Below, in pieces: positions 30,871-45,156 of a DNA stretch of 64,000 nt. A program made the position numbers and the translations under genes. This DNA is from Hetaerina americana (lineage: Eukaryota > Arthropoda > Insecta > Odonata > Calopterygidae): assembly GCA_022747635.1 (NCBI GenBank), contig JAKTNV010000041.1, positions 2,604,501-2,668,500 of the forward strand, given 5' to 3'. A model generated the notes under the pieces. That model was not told the origin of the DNA. It ran no database searches and was given only the letters and a program-made list of their open reading frames with translations. Each line of letters begins with the position of its first letter. Within the stretch, counting starts at the first letter, position 1.

Positions 30871-32094
30871 ATTCAAATTTGGTGAAGCTCAAACAATAAA
30901 GTTACAAAATCTCAACCCATTTGAGAAAAACGGTAAACAGTCAGTTGGCTGGAGACAGTTAAAATCGAGTTCAAAGACATAGATATTCGTTCTAGTTCTG
31001 GTCAAGGCGAATTTCTCTCTCAACCAGATAACTTTCTACGCATTGGCGTACATCAGCGGATGACTTTGCCAAGGCAACCGACGCGTCACCTTCCACAGTC
31101 CATGAATACAGTAAAAGATTGTCGAGAGAGCCTTTATGAAATGCTTTCATTGTGCCAACTGCATCATGTTCAGGAGGACGAGATGAGTGCGCTAGGATAA
31201 GTGTACCTTCGGTGACATGAATTAGTCGTCATCAGTGGCAGGGGTGAGGGGGGCCTTGTGCATTGCCTCGCTACACACATCCCCTACACGGCATTTAATT
31301 GAACTCGTAAGTTTTAATGGACATCAAGGTCTGAGTACGAAATATATGTGACTTTTAAACCGGGTAATGCTGGTAATTAATTCCGCAAGTATTTTGCAAC
31401 GATCGCGAAGTAAACCTCTTAGAGTGCGTTGGAATGTTTTCTTTAACCCTAAGCCGAGATATCAAGGTGTTTTAACCCTCTAAAAGGAAACGATGCATAT
31501 ACTTGAGGATAAAATCCTTGGTTTTTGCGGGAGAAACAATCGCAGAGTTGGAGCGTGAGCAAGGCGCAGGCATCGCGAAATGGCGAACACCAGGGACGAG
31601 TATATACTATATATCTCGAAATTTGGGATATCACTCACACAACCACTTGCACTCTCGGTTGGGGTGAGCGGAAGGGGGGAGGGAGGGGGGGTGGGAGTGA
31701 GAGGGTCGCGGTTTAATTAGGAAGACGCATGGGCGAGGAACTCCTCTCCGGCCGACCTAAGCCACGCGTCACGCCAACGACGACGCCACCACAGAAGCGC
31801 CCCGACGCTTCCGTGGCGGAGGGTTAAAGGGCGAGAACAAATGAAGGTGGCATCACCATAAGAACGGTGATAAACGTGAAAAAAAGTTGGGGAAAGGGAA
31901 AGGAATGTGAGGGGGGAGAGGAGAGGGATGGGGGAAGGTAACAGCAAGCGGACCGCGGCGAGTGAGCTCCCTCCGACGAGCGGAAGTGTGTGAAAGGGGG
32001 ATGCAGGAGAAAGGGGGCGGAGGGTCAACGCTTCATCTCCCGCCTCAAACTGAAGAGGAGGAGGCACGCATATTCTTTCACACTGAAGTAGATA
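30871..32094. other. No recognisable gene; purine-rich patch
   Basis: No supported gene. A G-rich/purine tract lies at 31660-31710 and another at 31880-31940. The minus-strand frame 31717-32256 (179 codons) is composition-driven and runs into the SINE that follows. Confidence 0.4.
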
Positions 32095-32266
32095 TAACGA
32101 AAACGGATAAGAACACACAAAGGACGAATACAGGAGAAGTAGGGAAGGCGGAATCGAATGGATCACCAGAGTAAAAATATTTCCTTGACCGGGACTCGAA
32201 CACCGGATCGTTCCACTTGCCGGGCGGATGCTCTTACCGCTTGAGCTATGGTTCAATTTAATTTTA
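32095..32266 (-). mobile_element. tRNA-derived SINE, diverged copy
   Basis: On the minus strand this contains a tRNA-like head with gcggtaagagcatccgcccg and B-box-like ggtgttcgagtcc, followed by the same body as the SINEs at 58.8-59.7 kb (atatttttactctggtgatc, then a CCTTCCCTACTTCTCC-type stretch). Diverged at many positions from those copies, so it is older. Confidence 0.85.
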
Positions 32267-32649
32267 TTCGGTTTAATATGTTACACTGATAGTGTTTACA
32301 TTGTACATATTGTCAGTTTACAGATTATTTTTACAGCATATTTTTTATAAATATATGTACGCATATGCGTACACATATATACACATAAACATAAATATGC
32401 ATGTACTCATATACATAGACATACATTCATATACATTGCATAAACAATTGTGGCCATGAACAATACTTTGGAAGGAAATAATGAAGGCAGGGTTCACAAA
32501 ATATGGAAGGAAATATTTGGATTAGCAGCGGAACATTAGATTTGGTTGGAATTATTGATAGCTTTGAAGCACAGCAATTCAGAAAAACAACTTTTTAACC
32601 ACGGACGAAGCGTGTCCGGCACCGGGGGCAGCGTTCCACCAATGCTTCC
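32267..32649. other. AT-rich spacer with TA/CA repeats
   Basis: From 32340 to 32450 there are imperfect (TACA/TATG)n repeats (acatatatacacataaacat). No gene seen. Confidence 0.6.
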
Positions 32650-32659
32650 ATACCTTTAG

Positions 32660-33560
32660 TGGAATGTTTATTCGCCGTTCTCAACTGTGTGAATTCCACC
32701 ATTAGGGTGGTCATTATGAAGGATTTGAAGCTCGGAAGCTCGGGACGGAAGGTTTTGAAGCCATGTGGAACGGGTCGTCTATGGAAACGTTTATGTCATC
32801 AGCGTATGCGACGCCCAGGCAGACGGCGCCGTGACGGCGTACACCGATTCTACTGCTCTGCAGTCGTCTGAGTAGGGGGTCTAAGGCAAAGGCGAACAGC
32901 AGCATTGACAGCGGGCAGCCCTGCCGAGCGGAGTTGGGATTGGGCGGCGAGGAGGTATTCTTTATCCTAATTATAGAGTATGTTCCGGTGTATATCGTTG
33001 AGACGGCACGAATGAAGTACTCGGGGAAGGCCATCGTCTTGAGCACGGTTAGAATCCATTCCATCCGGACCATATCAAATGCTTTCTCAAGATCAATAGC
33101 TAGCAGTGATAAAAAACTGCCGCCATACGAGGGTATGGAAAAATAAATGTCGCGAATTAAAAGTGCTGATCCGAAGATGTTTCGCGTTTTCGACACGACG
33201 TACTGGAATGAAGAGAGGACGATGTCGGCAGCAGCCGTCATTCAATATCGTAGGACGAGCGCCAATATTTTATAATCTGCGTTTAAAAGGGCTATTGGCC
33301 GGAAGTCGTTGAACGACTTGGGTCTTCTTTGGTATAAGCGTTATCACGGCGGTCCGCTGACCTGCAGACAGAGAGCGGCTAGATAAAATGCAATTAAAAA
33401 GGTGGGTTGAAATGGGGTTTAAAACATTTAATACCGAGGGGCCAGCCTTTGGGGAAGGGGGACAAATGCAATCGGATGCGTCCTCCCCCGCTCTCACCCG
33501 TGGTTCTGTGGGAGTTGGAAACACGTGATGCAAGAATTGCCGGGAGAGCGCGTCGGTGGC
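32660..33560 (-). pseudogene. L1/Tx1-like LINE reverse transcriptase relic
   Basis: Read on the minus strand: RTAVITLIPKK (about 33350) is the motif preceding the RT domain of L1/Tx1-type elements. After a frameshift near 33275, KTRNIFGSALLIRDIYF, LAIDLEKAFDMVRMEWIL (motif A), ARQGCPLSMLLFAFALDPLL (motif B) and GVAYADDINVSIDDP (catalytic YADD, motif C, about 32800) follow. The catalytic residues are kept, but the frame is broken and ends after the palm. It belongs to a different clade from the RTE, Jockey and CR1-like copies in this window. There is no visible endonuclease. Confidence 0.85.
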
Positions 33561-33929
33561 GTGGCCAGGGAAAGTAAGCACGAAGGATGATCCGTCTTCT
33601 TTTGGCGGGGTCACGGAGATGGGATTAGGAGATTGAACAAAAAAAAGGGACGCACCAAATGAACAAGCAGTCCAAAGTGAGGAAAAAAACACTCGTGGGC
33701 ATTCCCTTCCCGCAACACGGACCCGGCGGTAGCAAATAAAAAGGAGTCGTAACAACAGGAGTCAAGGTCAGTCTTGATCCTGTATACAAAATGAACACGC
33801 GGCCTTCCCGGCCGAAAAATCCGAGAGTCAAACCGCACGCTTCTCGATGAACTATAAAGTTCCCTCGGTGAACTAGGCCCTCGGTGAACACAGGCACGTC
33901 CTCATATCGAGGAAACGTAAATTACACTG
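33561..33929. other. No recognisable gene
   Basis: Short overlapping frames on minus (33611-33897) match nothing. It may be the upstream part of the LINE relic. Confidence 0.35.
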
Positions 33930-34020
33930 ATATCCGTAGGTGTAGTATGTCGCCAAGTACCCCGATTCTTTGGCCAAGAGAAGGCAACAGTGGGCTGTTT
34001 CGCCCACCAAAGGAGAAATT
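33930..34020 (-). mobile_element. SINE leading-region fragment
   Basis: tgtcgccaagtaccccgatt and gggctgtttcgcccaccaaa match the part upstream of the tRNA-like head in the SINE at 59030-59110 (tgtcgccaagcgccccgatt, gggctgtttcacccaccaaa). The tRNA-like part is missing; an RTE 3-prime end follows directly. Confidence 0.75.
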
Positions 34021-34026
34021 ATTATT

Positions 34027-36571
<2,545 letters not shown>

Positions 36572-36629
36572 AAAGGCGATAAAGACACTCAAATATTATA
36601 TATATATATATTTATATATAATGGGCTGA

Positions 36630-36725
36630 CACAATATAACACAAATAGAAAAGAATAGACACATTTAAAAGAACACTCACACGGTAAATTGTTCGAGCTT
36701 TCGGCCCTCTCAGAGGCCTTCTTCA
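36630..36725 (-). mobile_element. Possible Penelope-type terminal motif
   Basis: On the minus strand, cttgaagaaggcctctgaga followed by gggccgaaagctcgaaca shows a hairpin (GGCC...GGCC) followed by GAAAG, an arrangement often found beside Penelope-like or related element ends. It lies between two (TA)n arrays. No coding remnant accompanies it, so the call is tentative. Confidence 0.3.
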
Positions 36726-36735
36726 AGAGAGACTA

Positions 36736-36739
36736 AATA

Positions 36740-36826
<87 letters not shown>

Positions 36827-36842
36827 GTGTGTGTGTGTGTAT
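36736..36842 (+). repeat. (TA)n microsatellite
   Basis: Long ta array with a short tg tail at its end. Confidence 0.98.
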
Positions 36843-38294
36843 AATATTTAGTGCGTTGTGTGGAAATGTGGTTGGGTTGGTGTACGTGTGCGTTGCATTT
36901 ACAACGTTAATACGTTTCGTAAAAATATACAAGGCCAGTGAGTATGGTATATTGACAGAAATGTATGTGCCCGGGAATATGTTAGGTCCAGGTATGCTTA
37001 GTGTTTTGGTTCGTAAAATACCAGCGAAGACCGACTTAACAGTTTTAATTTCAATGGTACCATGAATTTTGGTTCCTACCACAATCTGGCTTGAAGGGTG
37101 GGATGTCGTATAATTAGTAGGGCCCCCTCCCACTTCAATCGCGATCATGCTCTGAGCTTACGCAGCCCTCATTCAATCGGGAGAGCGCTCCAATGCTCCC
37201 CTCCGACAGTTCTCTCTCCAAAGGCGACCGTGCGGAAATCAATGATTTTTGTCGTTATTCCCGGCGACGGGGTCTGACCCGGGAGACTGTTACTCCGCAT
37301 TCGGAGCGACTGAAGGGCCGTATGGGGGAAAGATTAATGGCCTCTCCATGCAAGACGGGGAGAGAATTTTAATTTTAAACCTGCAAGAAATTCATTTAAA
37401 TTGCTGCGGAAGTGAAATATTAGATTGGGATGACGTAAATTATCAAGAGGATGTATAGCTTTGACGGGATGCCAATCGAAAATTTTGATGCAAATGTGAG
37501 CTACAACTTTATTCGGCGCAGTATGAGGAGACGGCTGGCCAAAAAATGCGGGTTGAGAAGAAAGCAGTTGGAGAAATTATAGCAATGGATATGTGACAAC
37601 AAAACATAGAAAGACGCATAGCCTAATGGCGCAGAATTGAGAGTAAAATTCATCGATCATTCTGGAAAAGGATCGATTCCCTTTTGGACACAATCAGGGT
37701 GTCTCCGGAGAGAGTACCCGCGGCAGGGAAGTAAAGCGACGAAAGATGGGAAATGGGAAGGCCTCGTGGCCATTATTACGACGACCACTATTTTTTAAAG
37801 GGAACCTCAACTCAAATTTGTTTTTCTTTTAAAATCCTAATCCGTGGATAATTCACCCAACTAGTACAATATTCGAAGAATTTTATTTGAAAAATGGTCG
37901 AAGAGGGAAGGGAGGTCACGGAAGGCGCCAATAAAGGCGAAACAGTAATCAGACTCATGCCGAGGCAGGGCAGTGTCCTCAAGGTGTGAAACAAGGAACC
38001 CCTAGAGGTCAAGGACTGCAAAAGGCCAAGGGTGAATGAGTCTGAAGAGTAAGTCTACAGAAATATCAGGGTGAGGAGGAATCAGGAAAATCAGAAAACA
38101 TTACATAAGAACCCAAAGTCATTTGAAGAGATACTCAAAATGTTCCTAAGATAAATGTCCACTATGGTGAAGATAAAGCGCTTATGACTCAGGGCTCAAA
38201 ACTGTAACATTTATTTATCTATCTATTTTAAAACATTATTCAGATGCAGCAGTAGCGCCACTTTACCATGAACAAGTAGGCAGAACTCCACATA
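36843..38294. other. No recognisable gene
   Basis: AT-rich parts with no frame over 80 codons. 37249-37458 (+, 69 codons) shows no domain I recognise. Confidence 0.4.
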
Positions 38295-38853
38295 CAGGGT
38301 TCGTCCGGAAAATAAGTGTACTGACTCCTGGGCTGGGCGCGCCGCTCCAGGCGCGCCCAGCACCGCTCTGACGGGCTGCGATTGGAGGGGGGTATGTTGG
38401 CAAGCGACGCTGAAAAAGGCAGTCGGCTCTGAGCTGTGGTGTAGTGAGGAGCTCTGTTAACGCGAACCTCCACGCTCGACCCACGTCACGGAACGCGATG
38501 CCGAAGTTTTTGGAGCAGCGTTATTCCATCAAATTTGCGGTAAAGCTTGGGAAATCGTCTACCGAAACTGTCGGTATGATTAACCAGGCTTACGGGGAGT
38601 CAGCCATGTCCAGAAACATGATCTTTCGGTGGCACAAGATGTTCGTGGAGGGCAGAGAAGAGGCCGTGACGACGTGTCTTCGAGAGGTTCCCGATGATGC
38701 CTTCGCGGGAGCGTTCCAGGAATGGGAACGCCGCTGGAACAAGTGTATCGACTCACAAGGGTCCTATTTTGAGGAATATTAGCTTAAGATATGTAAAAGT
38801 GTAATAAATTTTTTTTCCTGAGCTCAGTACACTTATTTTCCGGACGAACGCTG
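38295..38853 (+). mobile_element. Compact non-autonomous mariner
   Basis: A 559-bp element flanked by TA (38293-38294 and 38854-38855). Its terminal repeats match over 30 bases with one mismatch (left from 38295, right ending 38853; core gttcgtccggaaaataagtg). The internal coding region was deleted in frame, joining the start and end of a transposase. The sharp ends indicate relatively recent movement. Confidence 0.93.
38498..38782 (+). CDS. Truncated mariner transposase, 94 aa
   Basis: The start is taken at ATG 38498 (MPKFLEQRYSIKFAVKLGKS), the usual position for this family; the open frame extends upstream without homology. Residues 1-60 form the first helix-turn-helix (ETVGMINQAYGESAMSRN, then IFRWHKMFVEGREEA). 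The sequence then passes directly into the C-terminal region (VPDDAFAGAFQEWERRWNKC, then DSQGSYFEEY). All catalytic aspartates are missing. The frame is uninterrupted, so a small protein that binds mariner ends could be made; a repressor-like role is speculation. About 345 residues would be the normal length. Confidence 0.75.
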   Translation: MPKFLEQRYSIKFAVKLGKSSTETVGMINQAYGESAMSRNMIFRWHKMFVEGREEAVTTCLREVPDDAFAGAFQEWERRWNKCIDSQGSYFEEY

Positions 38854-39146
38854 TACACCTCCATCTGGGCATCGTGGCGTAGGAGCCGTAGCCGTAGAAG
38901 TAGTTATTTAAAGTAGCCATGATGGAAACATTCTTAGGATAAATATATGATTAAATTCCCACTGCTTTTACGAAAAATACGAAAAACGTTGAAACACGCA
39001 AGAAAAACTCTACGTATAAATGGCGGTGGATGTAAAAAAAGACCCACAGAATTGAAGAGGAATGTCAAGTGGAGGTACATGTAGTTTTTATGGTTGATTG
39101 TAAGTTTAGGTTGTTTATGACACACAATTGCCGCAACTGCCAGGTT

Positions 39147-39717
39147 TATATCAAAAGTACTGGACTACATTTTTTTCCTGAAGTGTACGTGAAAGTTTAA
39201 GCATGCACAGATCGTTGATGGTGGAACAGATTAAGTGTGCGCATGATCGCAGATCGTGTATCGGCATTGATAAGTTGACAGTGCACACACCATTTTTCAC
39301 TGACAATTTGGCGATGCGAAAGATCTGCGGTAAACTGGTCCTTCCAAATGCCTTGAAGCACGACCAAGAGCAGAGTCGAGTATCTGCTAGCAAAGACCTT
39401 CTGGAACGGTATCACGATGATTCCCCAACCCCCTTATAGTTCCAGACTTGACACAAACAGGCTATTTCCTATTCCTATAAAAGTGAAATCCACCATCCAT
39501 CAAAAGTGTCGTCAAAAAGGCTTGCACAGGCGTAGTACCATAAAAAACTCCATCATTTGGAATCAGCTTGTCAGGTAACCTTCGAGTCGTGGAAAAGCCG
39601 TTAGAAAAAGTATATCGACGCTCAAGGGATGTACTTTGAAGAATTTCGAGGCATTGTAGCAATATCTGAAATGAATTTAATTTTTGCGAAACTTTTCCCG
39701 ATACTTTTTATACAACT
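39147..39717 (+). mobile_element. Non-autonomous mariner, shared deletion
   Basis: Left end tatatcaaaagtactggact and right end ccgatactttttatacaact form diverged inverted repeats. Internal order: DRRSCIGIDKLTVHT, DNLAMRKICGKL, then ASKDLLERYHDDSPTPL, and RRSRDVL-type sequence ending ACAGGGATGTACTTTGAAGAA-like coding for the last transposase residues (DAQGMYFEEF). The N-terminal HTH and the catalytic core are both deleted at positions shared with the copies at 46542 and 62125. Confidence 0.85.
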
Positions 39718-41309
39718 CATGTGTGAGAAGAGCTGGAAATTAAATTTGCTATTTTATTGTCCACCGACAATTCCCGCCCCAACTCCGTGGCTGTAAAGGG
39801 ACCTGGGGATTGAACAATCTCGAAGACGACGGATGAGCTCCGCTGGGAAATCCAGGGGCGTCGGTTGCGTGTGCTCTCCGCAGGGCCGGACTCATATCAT
39901 CCCGCTCCGCCTCCTCCACCCCTCGTTCCTCGCCCGAAGGTTCGGCAATCAATCAATCAGTCACATCCGATCTGCGCGACTGACCTCCGCGGGCCCTCCA
40001 CCAGCGCCATCTTGCGGAGGACACCTTCAATGGGCCTCGCCCCCCACTCCCCCAGCACAATTTAGCCACCGCCTGCCATTTCATTGTTCCCTTCAAATCC
40101 GTCGGCATCCCCTTTCCCGTGCTTTTCCAGGATTTATCCATTATTCTAAATGTCGTCGTATGCAAAACTACAGTTGCTTTTCTTTTAAATTCTTGATGAA
40201 TGTGGCCAGCTCCTAAGTTCGCGCATTGGCGATGATGTTGTTTGCAAGGGCAGACCCCTCGCCACCGACGGGGCAGCCTTGCAGTGAGTGGTCCAGGCTT
40301 GATTGCGGGAGAACGGAGAGAGGGGCAGCATTAACACTCATCGGATATTATCATCAATTTAGTGCACACGCAACATCTATCATAATATTAATAATTAACG
40401 GGTATACCTATGCTCATGAAAGGTATTTGCAAACTTTTGATCAAACAAGATGATGTTACTCATTGTGTGGATGGGAACACGGAATTTTGAGTATTTAGGA
40501 ACGAATGAATTATCAGCACCGATAGAAATCATGTACCAACTCTACTTCATCAATATATGTTTAAGTAAGTCCAGAAACGTATACACTTTGCCTAATCGAT
40601 AGTAAAAACACAAACTTCTTCTCTAAAAGCCAATGGTTAACATTTCATTTTCACTTTCTTCCGATTAACGCAATAGTAATGGACCGGAGGGTGAGATTTT
40701 CCCTGGTATCAATTGAGGATTTGAGAATTGAAGACAAAATTCGACTATTGTTGGTTGGATGATCGATTAAAGGAGCTTTATAGGTTCAGTGATAGGATGA
40801 TTATCCTATGTAATAAGGGAGCAATAGCTGCATTGAATTCACTTTTTAATGCACTTAATTGGTGGCTAAATTTTGCTAGTTAACTCAGTCAACGCCCAAA
40901 CATTTGATGTCCAGGAATTAGGGGATAAGGTTGTTGACAAGGGACGAGGTTGGTCCTTAGTTCTGGGTTTTAGTTTGGAACAAAAACTTAACTTCTCGGC
41001 ATTTTGATGGATTTGCTTCAATTAACCACATGAGGGCCCATTTCGTGAACATATCTTGGTATTTCTGCACATTTTTACCAGTAAACCTCAAACAAATGCA
41101 AAAGATAGTCATCAGTTTTATCCTCAGGTAAAATAAATAATTAAGAGGGCTCGATTATGGGAACATCATTCATGAAGACATTGTATGGGTTCGATAAGAG
41201 TGACACTATGGCATCTTGTACGAAACCAGCTCCAATTGAATACATTTGGGAGAGTCAATTTTCTATTGCTGCACGAAATATTGAATCGACGGGAAAGGAG
41301 AAACAATTT
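39718..41309. other. No recognisable gene
   Basis: 39840-40090 is GC-richer with Pro-rich frames that match nothing. The remainder is AT-rich and featureless to my reading. Confidence 0.4.
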
Positions 41310-41432
41310 GTATTGTGCAGAGTGGAGTTTTGTTTGATAAAGGTTTGAGGATAAGGCCTTCGCGCCACAAATTATTAAACGTTGTCTCTATGTCCAGAAA
41401 GACGGCGTACGTGCGACGACCGAATCATGAAG
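41310..41432 (-). pseudogene. Jockey-like RT fragment
   Basis: The minus strand reads GRRTYAVFLDIETTFNNLWR then EGLILKPLSNKT, matching motif A of Jockey-type RT (normally VALFLDIEKAFDRVWH.GLI.KL). Only about 40 codons are left. Confidence 0.6.
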
Positions 41433-41444
41433 AATATTACTATT

Positions 41445-42078
41445 AGGTAATCTACCGGTTAAGGTAGTTTTTTGGATGGATAAAACTACCAAATAAATAT
41501 TTTGTGACTCCTAAAAAAACACAATATCGCGACCTAGGATTAGGCCCCTCTTCATCTCTGAGTACTTTCTTCCTCCCTTCATCCCGTCCAACATCCCTTC
41601 CTGTTCCTTCCCTTTCCACGTTTGCCTATCATTCTCCCCTCTATTACAGTCTTCAACATCCCACTGCCGATCAATACGCCCTTCGTCCACTATTCCTGCC
41701 TCCATAGGATTTCTCCCAACAGACCCCTCTCTTCACCCACCATACCAAGTACTTCCTCGTTTTGTTTTCTTCTCGGTCCATTTCAACTTTTCCATTCTTC
41801 TCCACACCCACATTTCAAAAGACTCCAATCTACGTCTATTCTCCTGCTTCAATGACCACGTTTCCGCGCCGTACAGAGCTACGCTCCATATCAAAGTTTT
41901 TACGAGTCTTTTCTTAATATCCTTTCTCAACGTCCCCGTCATCAACTCCCTCCTTGTGAAAGCCCTGCTGCTCCTTACGTGCCTGCTACTTTGACCGTGT
42001 TGGTGCAAAATACTTCCGAGATATGTAAACTGTTCTACATGCTCTAGTTTTTGCTCTCCTATTCTAATATTTAGCTAA
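41445..42078 (-). mobile_element. RTE-like LINE, 3-prime fragment
   Basis: Begins with the shared 3-prime end (aggtaatctaccggttaagg) and covers the C-terminal domain on the minus strand: YGAETWSLKQENRRRLESFE, MWVWRRMEKLKWTEKKT, HQHGQSSRHVR and the RRELMTGTLRKDIKKRLVKT block. The 5-prime end stops just after the LEHVEQFTYLGS-like block. Some frameshifts. Confidence 0.9.
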
Positions 42079-42239
42079 GCATGAAGAATATATGTATACT
42101 CTTATAAGAGCCAGCCGATGACTATATGAGGATGAGAAACGAAATTAACCTGAGATTAGACGGGTAGCCAATGGATTTTTACCTTGATAACATGGCTTTT
42201 CGTAAAACTTGAGGAATATCATTTGATGAAACATGGGAC

Positions 42240-42500
42240 AAACATTTTTGGAATTGCTTTAAGAAATTCGCCAGGGAAAGAAGCGGCCAAAAGGAGAAGG
42301 GAGTTGATGGCAGGTACGTTATGTAAGGATGTTAAGAAAGGGCTCGTCAAAAATGTGATATGGAGCTTATTTATGTACGTCGCATTCAATGAAGCAGGAT
42401 GATAGAAGGAGATTGGAGGCGAGAAGGATGGAAAAGGTGAAGTGGACAAAAAGGAATGCAAACGAAGCGCTCGGCATAACAATTAGGAAAATATTTCTGC
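42240..42500 (+). pseudogene. RTE-like C-terminal fragment, decayed
   Basis: Plus strand reads KRRRELMAGTLCKDVKKGLV then KNVIWSLFMY, and after a frameshift MKQDDRRRLEARRMEKVKWT, all matching the C-terminal block of the RTE-like family (RRELMTGTL.KDVKKRLVKTLIWS). It faces the copy at 41445-42078 head to head and is more decayed. Confidence 0.75.
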
Positions 42501-43869
42501 TCCATAGAGAGATTAAGGTAGTGGGCCCAACCGAAATGAAAGAGAACGGGAAACGCGATCCCGCCTTCCTTCATGAAGGACTTGCGTGATGTGTGAAATG
42601 GCTGAAGTACGCGCGAGTGATGTGAGTTACGCTATGTAGTGTACATGTGGCTTTGAAGGATCAATGATTTCTACGACGTTGTGAATAACTAATTCAAGTT
42701 GTTCTGGGCCCATAGCGATATTAATGGTTATTTGTGATGGGACACGCAGACTGGAGCTAGTATGGCCTCAGAATGGGGAAAAATGAGCCGCAGTTCGTCC
42801 TCCAGTGAATTGTAAGAGGCGTTAGGAGATGATGCTTCTGAATCGTGACTTTGTGTGAAGTTCGAATCTTTGTGCCGTGAGTTGAAAGGCGTGAGTCGAG
42901 GCGCTGAAGTGAGGATTCATATCTTCCGTAGATCGTTGTGATGAGCTTAATATGGTACGGTATGGTACTGGCATTTATCCTAGGATATCAACATTTTAAT
43001 GAGCGGGTTATATGGTTAAAAAGTACTTTTTTACGTTTTACTGCGAGAAGCGCCGCTTTTCTGTTTAGGTAATTGCTAGATTCACTTTCGTACAGTTAAT
43101 TTTAGAGGCTATAAGTCTACCGCGAACTAAAATTATAGCAAATATTACATTTCAGGGAGAAATTCTAAAACTGACACGTGTACGACAGGGATTTTTCCTG
43201 ACATTGAGTTTGCTGATATGATGGCGTTGACTTTGATGGTGGTCCAAGTAAAGACTAAAGTGCAGTTCATGGAATTCTTAGTGATTAGGGAAGAAGTAGA
43301 GTTTTTGAACTTAGTGCCAGGTAATCCAGTGCTTGGGAATGAGTTGGAATCGGTAGTGAGTAACTTGCAATTGCGAGAAGACAGGAAAAATCCCCAAAAA
43401 GGACGTGCGAGTTGGCGCACCAATAAATACATGCGTCCTTTGGGAAAACTCAAGTTCTAAACAATTGGTAATCGAGCCACCAGAGAGGTACCCGGGCACA
43501 TTAGACCGGAGGGGATGATGACGAACATCATTATTATGAGAGGCAGCCTCGATGCTAAGACTGAGGCTGCTATCTAGGAAGGCAAGATGGGGAAAGCTTT
43601 ATTATCCCACGGCCGTGCAACTTGAGATGCCCGCCCCTGGCGCCACAGGAAGGACAAGTGGCACCCTGCTGATCAAGGAATACTATAACGCTTTGATCTA
43701 TGAAAAACAACCCCCCAAGTCTTCCCGTACGTCTGTTCGTGAGGTCTCTGCCATCAACTTCTTAGTTTTTTAAAAGAATCTGTAGCCGAAGAAATATATA
43801 TGCTAATATTTTCATCACTATATGCTTTGTGTTAATATTTCCAAATTCCTTACCGCTGACTGACGACTG
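42501..43869. other. No recognisable gene
   Basis: The frame at 43218-43460 (+, 80 codons, VLGNELESVVSNLQLREDRK) is the most gene-like but unrecognised. The rest has nothing I can support. Confidence 0.35.
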
Positions 43870-44130
43870 CTTACTGAAGGCATTGTAATTTACAGAGAAA
43901 TAGCGAACGACACAGATAGTCAAATGCTTAACATTTACTTAGATGACATTCAAAAATGGTGCACGGAATGGGATTTGGAACTAAATACTATAAAAAGTAC
44001 TTTTATGCACTTCTTAAAAAATTTAAAAAAAAACACGAGCGGACTTGAAACAAGAACAAATTAAGGAGGGTTCGGATGGACGTCACAGACCACACGAAAT
44101 ACTTGGGTGTCACCATCGGTTGCAACGCTA
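43870..44130 (+). pseudogene. CR1-like LINE RT fragment
   Basis: Reads GIVIYREIANDTDSQMLNIY then LDDIQKWCTEWDLELNTIKS, matching the segment after the FADD motif of CR1/Jockey-type RT (same region as 12400 on the minus strand). After a frameshift, VTDHTKYLGVTIG (about 44078-44115) continues the element. The catalytic motif and everything before it are lost. Confidence 0.75.
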
Positions 44131-44675
44131 TAAGGGGATGACCATTTGGCGAAGGGTCCCTAAAGAACTCGAATTCATTCATTTCCTGTCGCATGGGTGG
44201 AAAATGAAGCGACTGGAAAGTGAGGAAGACCTCAGACGGAGAGAGTGTTTGGCAAGGATATTCGAGCCATCTCACGAAATACGGAACTTCAGCAGTGAAG
44301 AAGTTACTGGCCGACAGGTTCTTGGAAAATTCAAACGAAAGAACACAAAGCGTTGCGCATTTACTACCAGGTCTGGGATGGGAACATTTAGTTAAGTGAA
44401 GGCTCAGAGCAAGATACAAATTATTGCAAAGGTACAATTTGTGTGGATTTTTTATTTGCGATATAGTTGATATAATCCTGCCCCTCATTTACACTGGCAA
44501 AAACAGACTATTGTCAAAAAGTAGATGGACTGCCAAACGGTTAGATTGAAGTATTCGCTTTCCTCGCTCATAATTCACGACAGCAACACAAGGGGGCAGC
44601 ACCAGAGCTGGAAATCAGCTACGAAGATAGTTCGGAGCATTCAAGTGATATTCCCCTTCAAATGAATTCATAGCC

Positions 44676-44722
44676 GACGTCCGTAACACCCCCGCCACGC
44701 ACCCTTGGGCCGAATGACTTGG
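44676..44722 (+). mobile_element. Very short LINE tail
   Basis: gtaacacccccgccacgcac, then cttggggtgcctcgtgaata, aligns with the end of the CR1-like tails at 4782 and 8652, followed by a short (aata)-type tail. Confidence 0.4.
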
Positions 44723-44985
44723 GGTGCCTCGTGAATAAATAACATTTTAGATCTGATGCATTTGTGAATTTTCCGCACAGAATGAGTAAAAAGCTACTTG
44801 ATAATTGGTGACTGCTTAACGAGCGAGTCCGTTCTTTGCAGTGGGTTCCCTTTTTGCCTGTTTAGTAGTCGGTGAAGCGGTTACTAACAGTTTTGCAGAG
44901 TGAGATGAATGGTATCCCCCCTACCACGCGCCCTCTCGTTGGATCAGGAGGCACCGCATACATGGAGGTACCATCTGCACCATCA

Positions 44986-45045
44986 TATCTTTCAACACGC
45001 CTCCCCCCCACCACCATCCTGCTTCCCCATCGACATGAAGGGAGG
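44986..45045 (+). repeat. C-rich direct repeat, copy 1
   Basis: atatctttcaacacgcctcc, a C run, then tgcttccccatcgacatgaa. A second copy lies at 46142-46195. Confidence 0.7.
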
Positions 45046-45108
45046 GGGGAACAAAGGGTTTTTAAGAATAGATAAGATAGTTCATGTTGGAACTAAAATG
45101 GCTGGCGT

Positions 45109-45156
45109 CCGAACACCCCCTGCCACACGTTCTTGCGTCGGCTTGCGGGGTAGTGA
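45109..45156 (+). mobile_element. Very short LINE tail
   Basis: cgaacaccccctgccacacg, then tcggcttgcggggtagtg, the coding equivalent of TPPATRSCVGLRGS. Same module as 8652-8692 and, inverted, 48351-48400 and 56752-56800. Confidence 0.5.

Noticed and set aside
31717..32256. 179-codon minus-strand ORF
   Set aside because: It runs through a SINE and a purine-rich tract; the apparent length is composition-driven.
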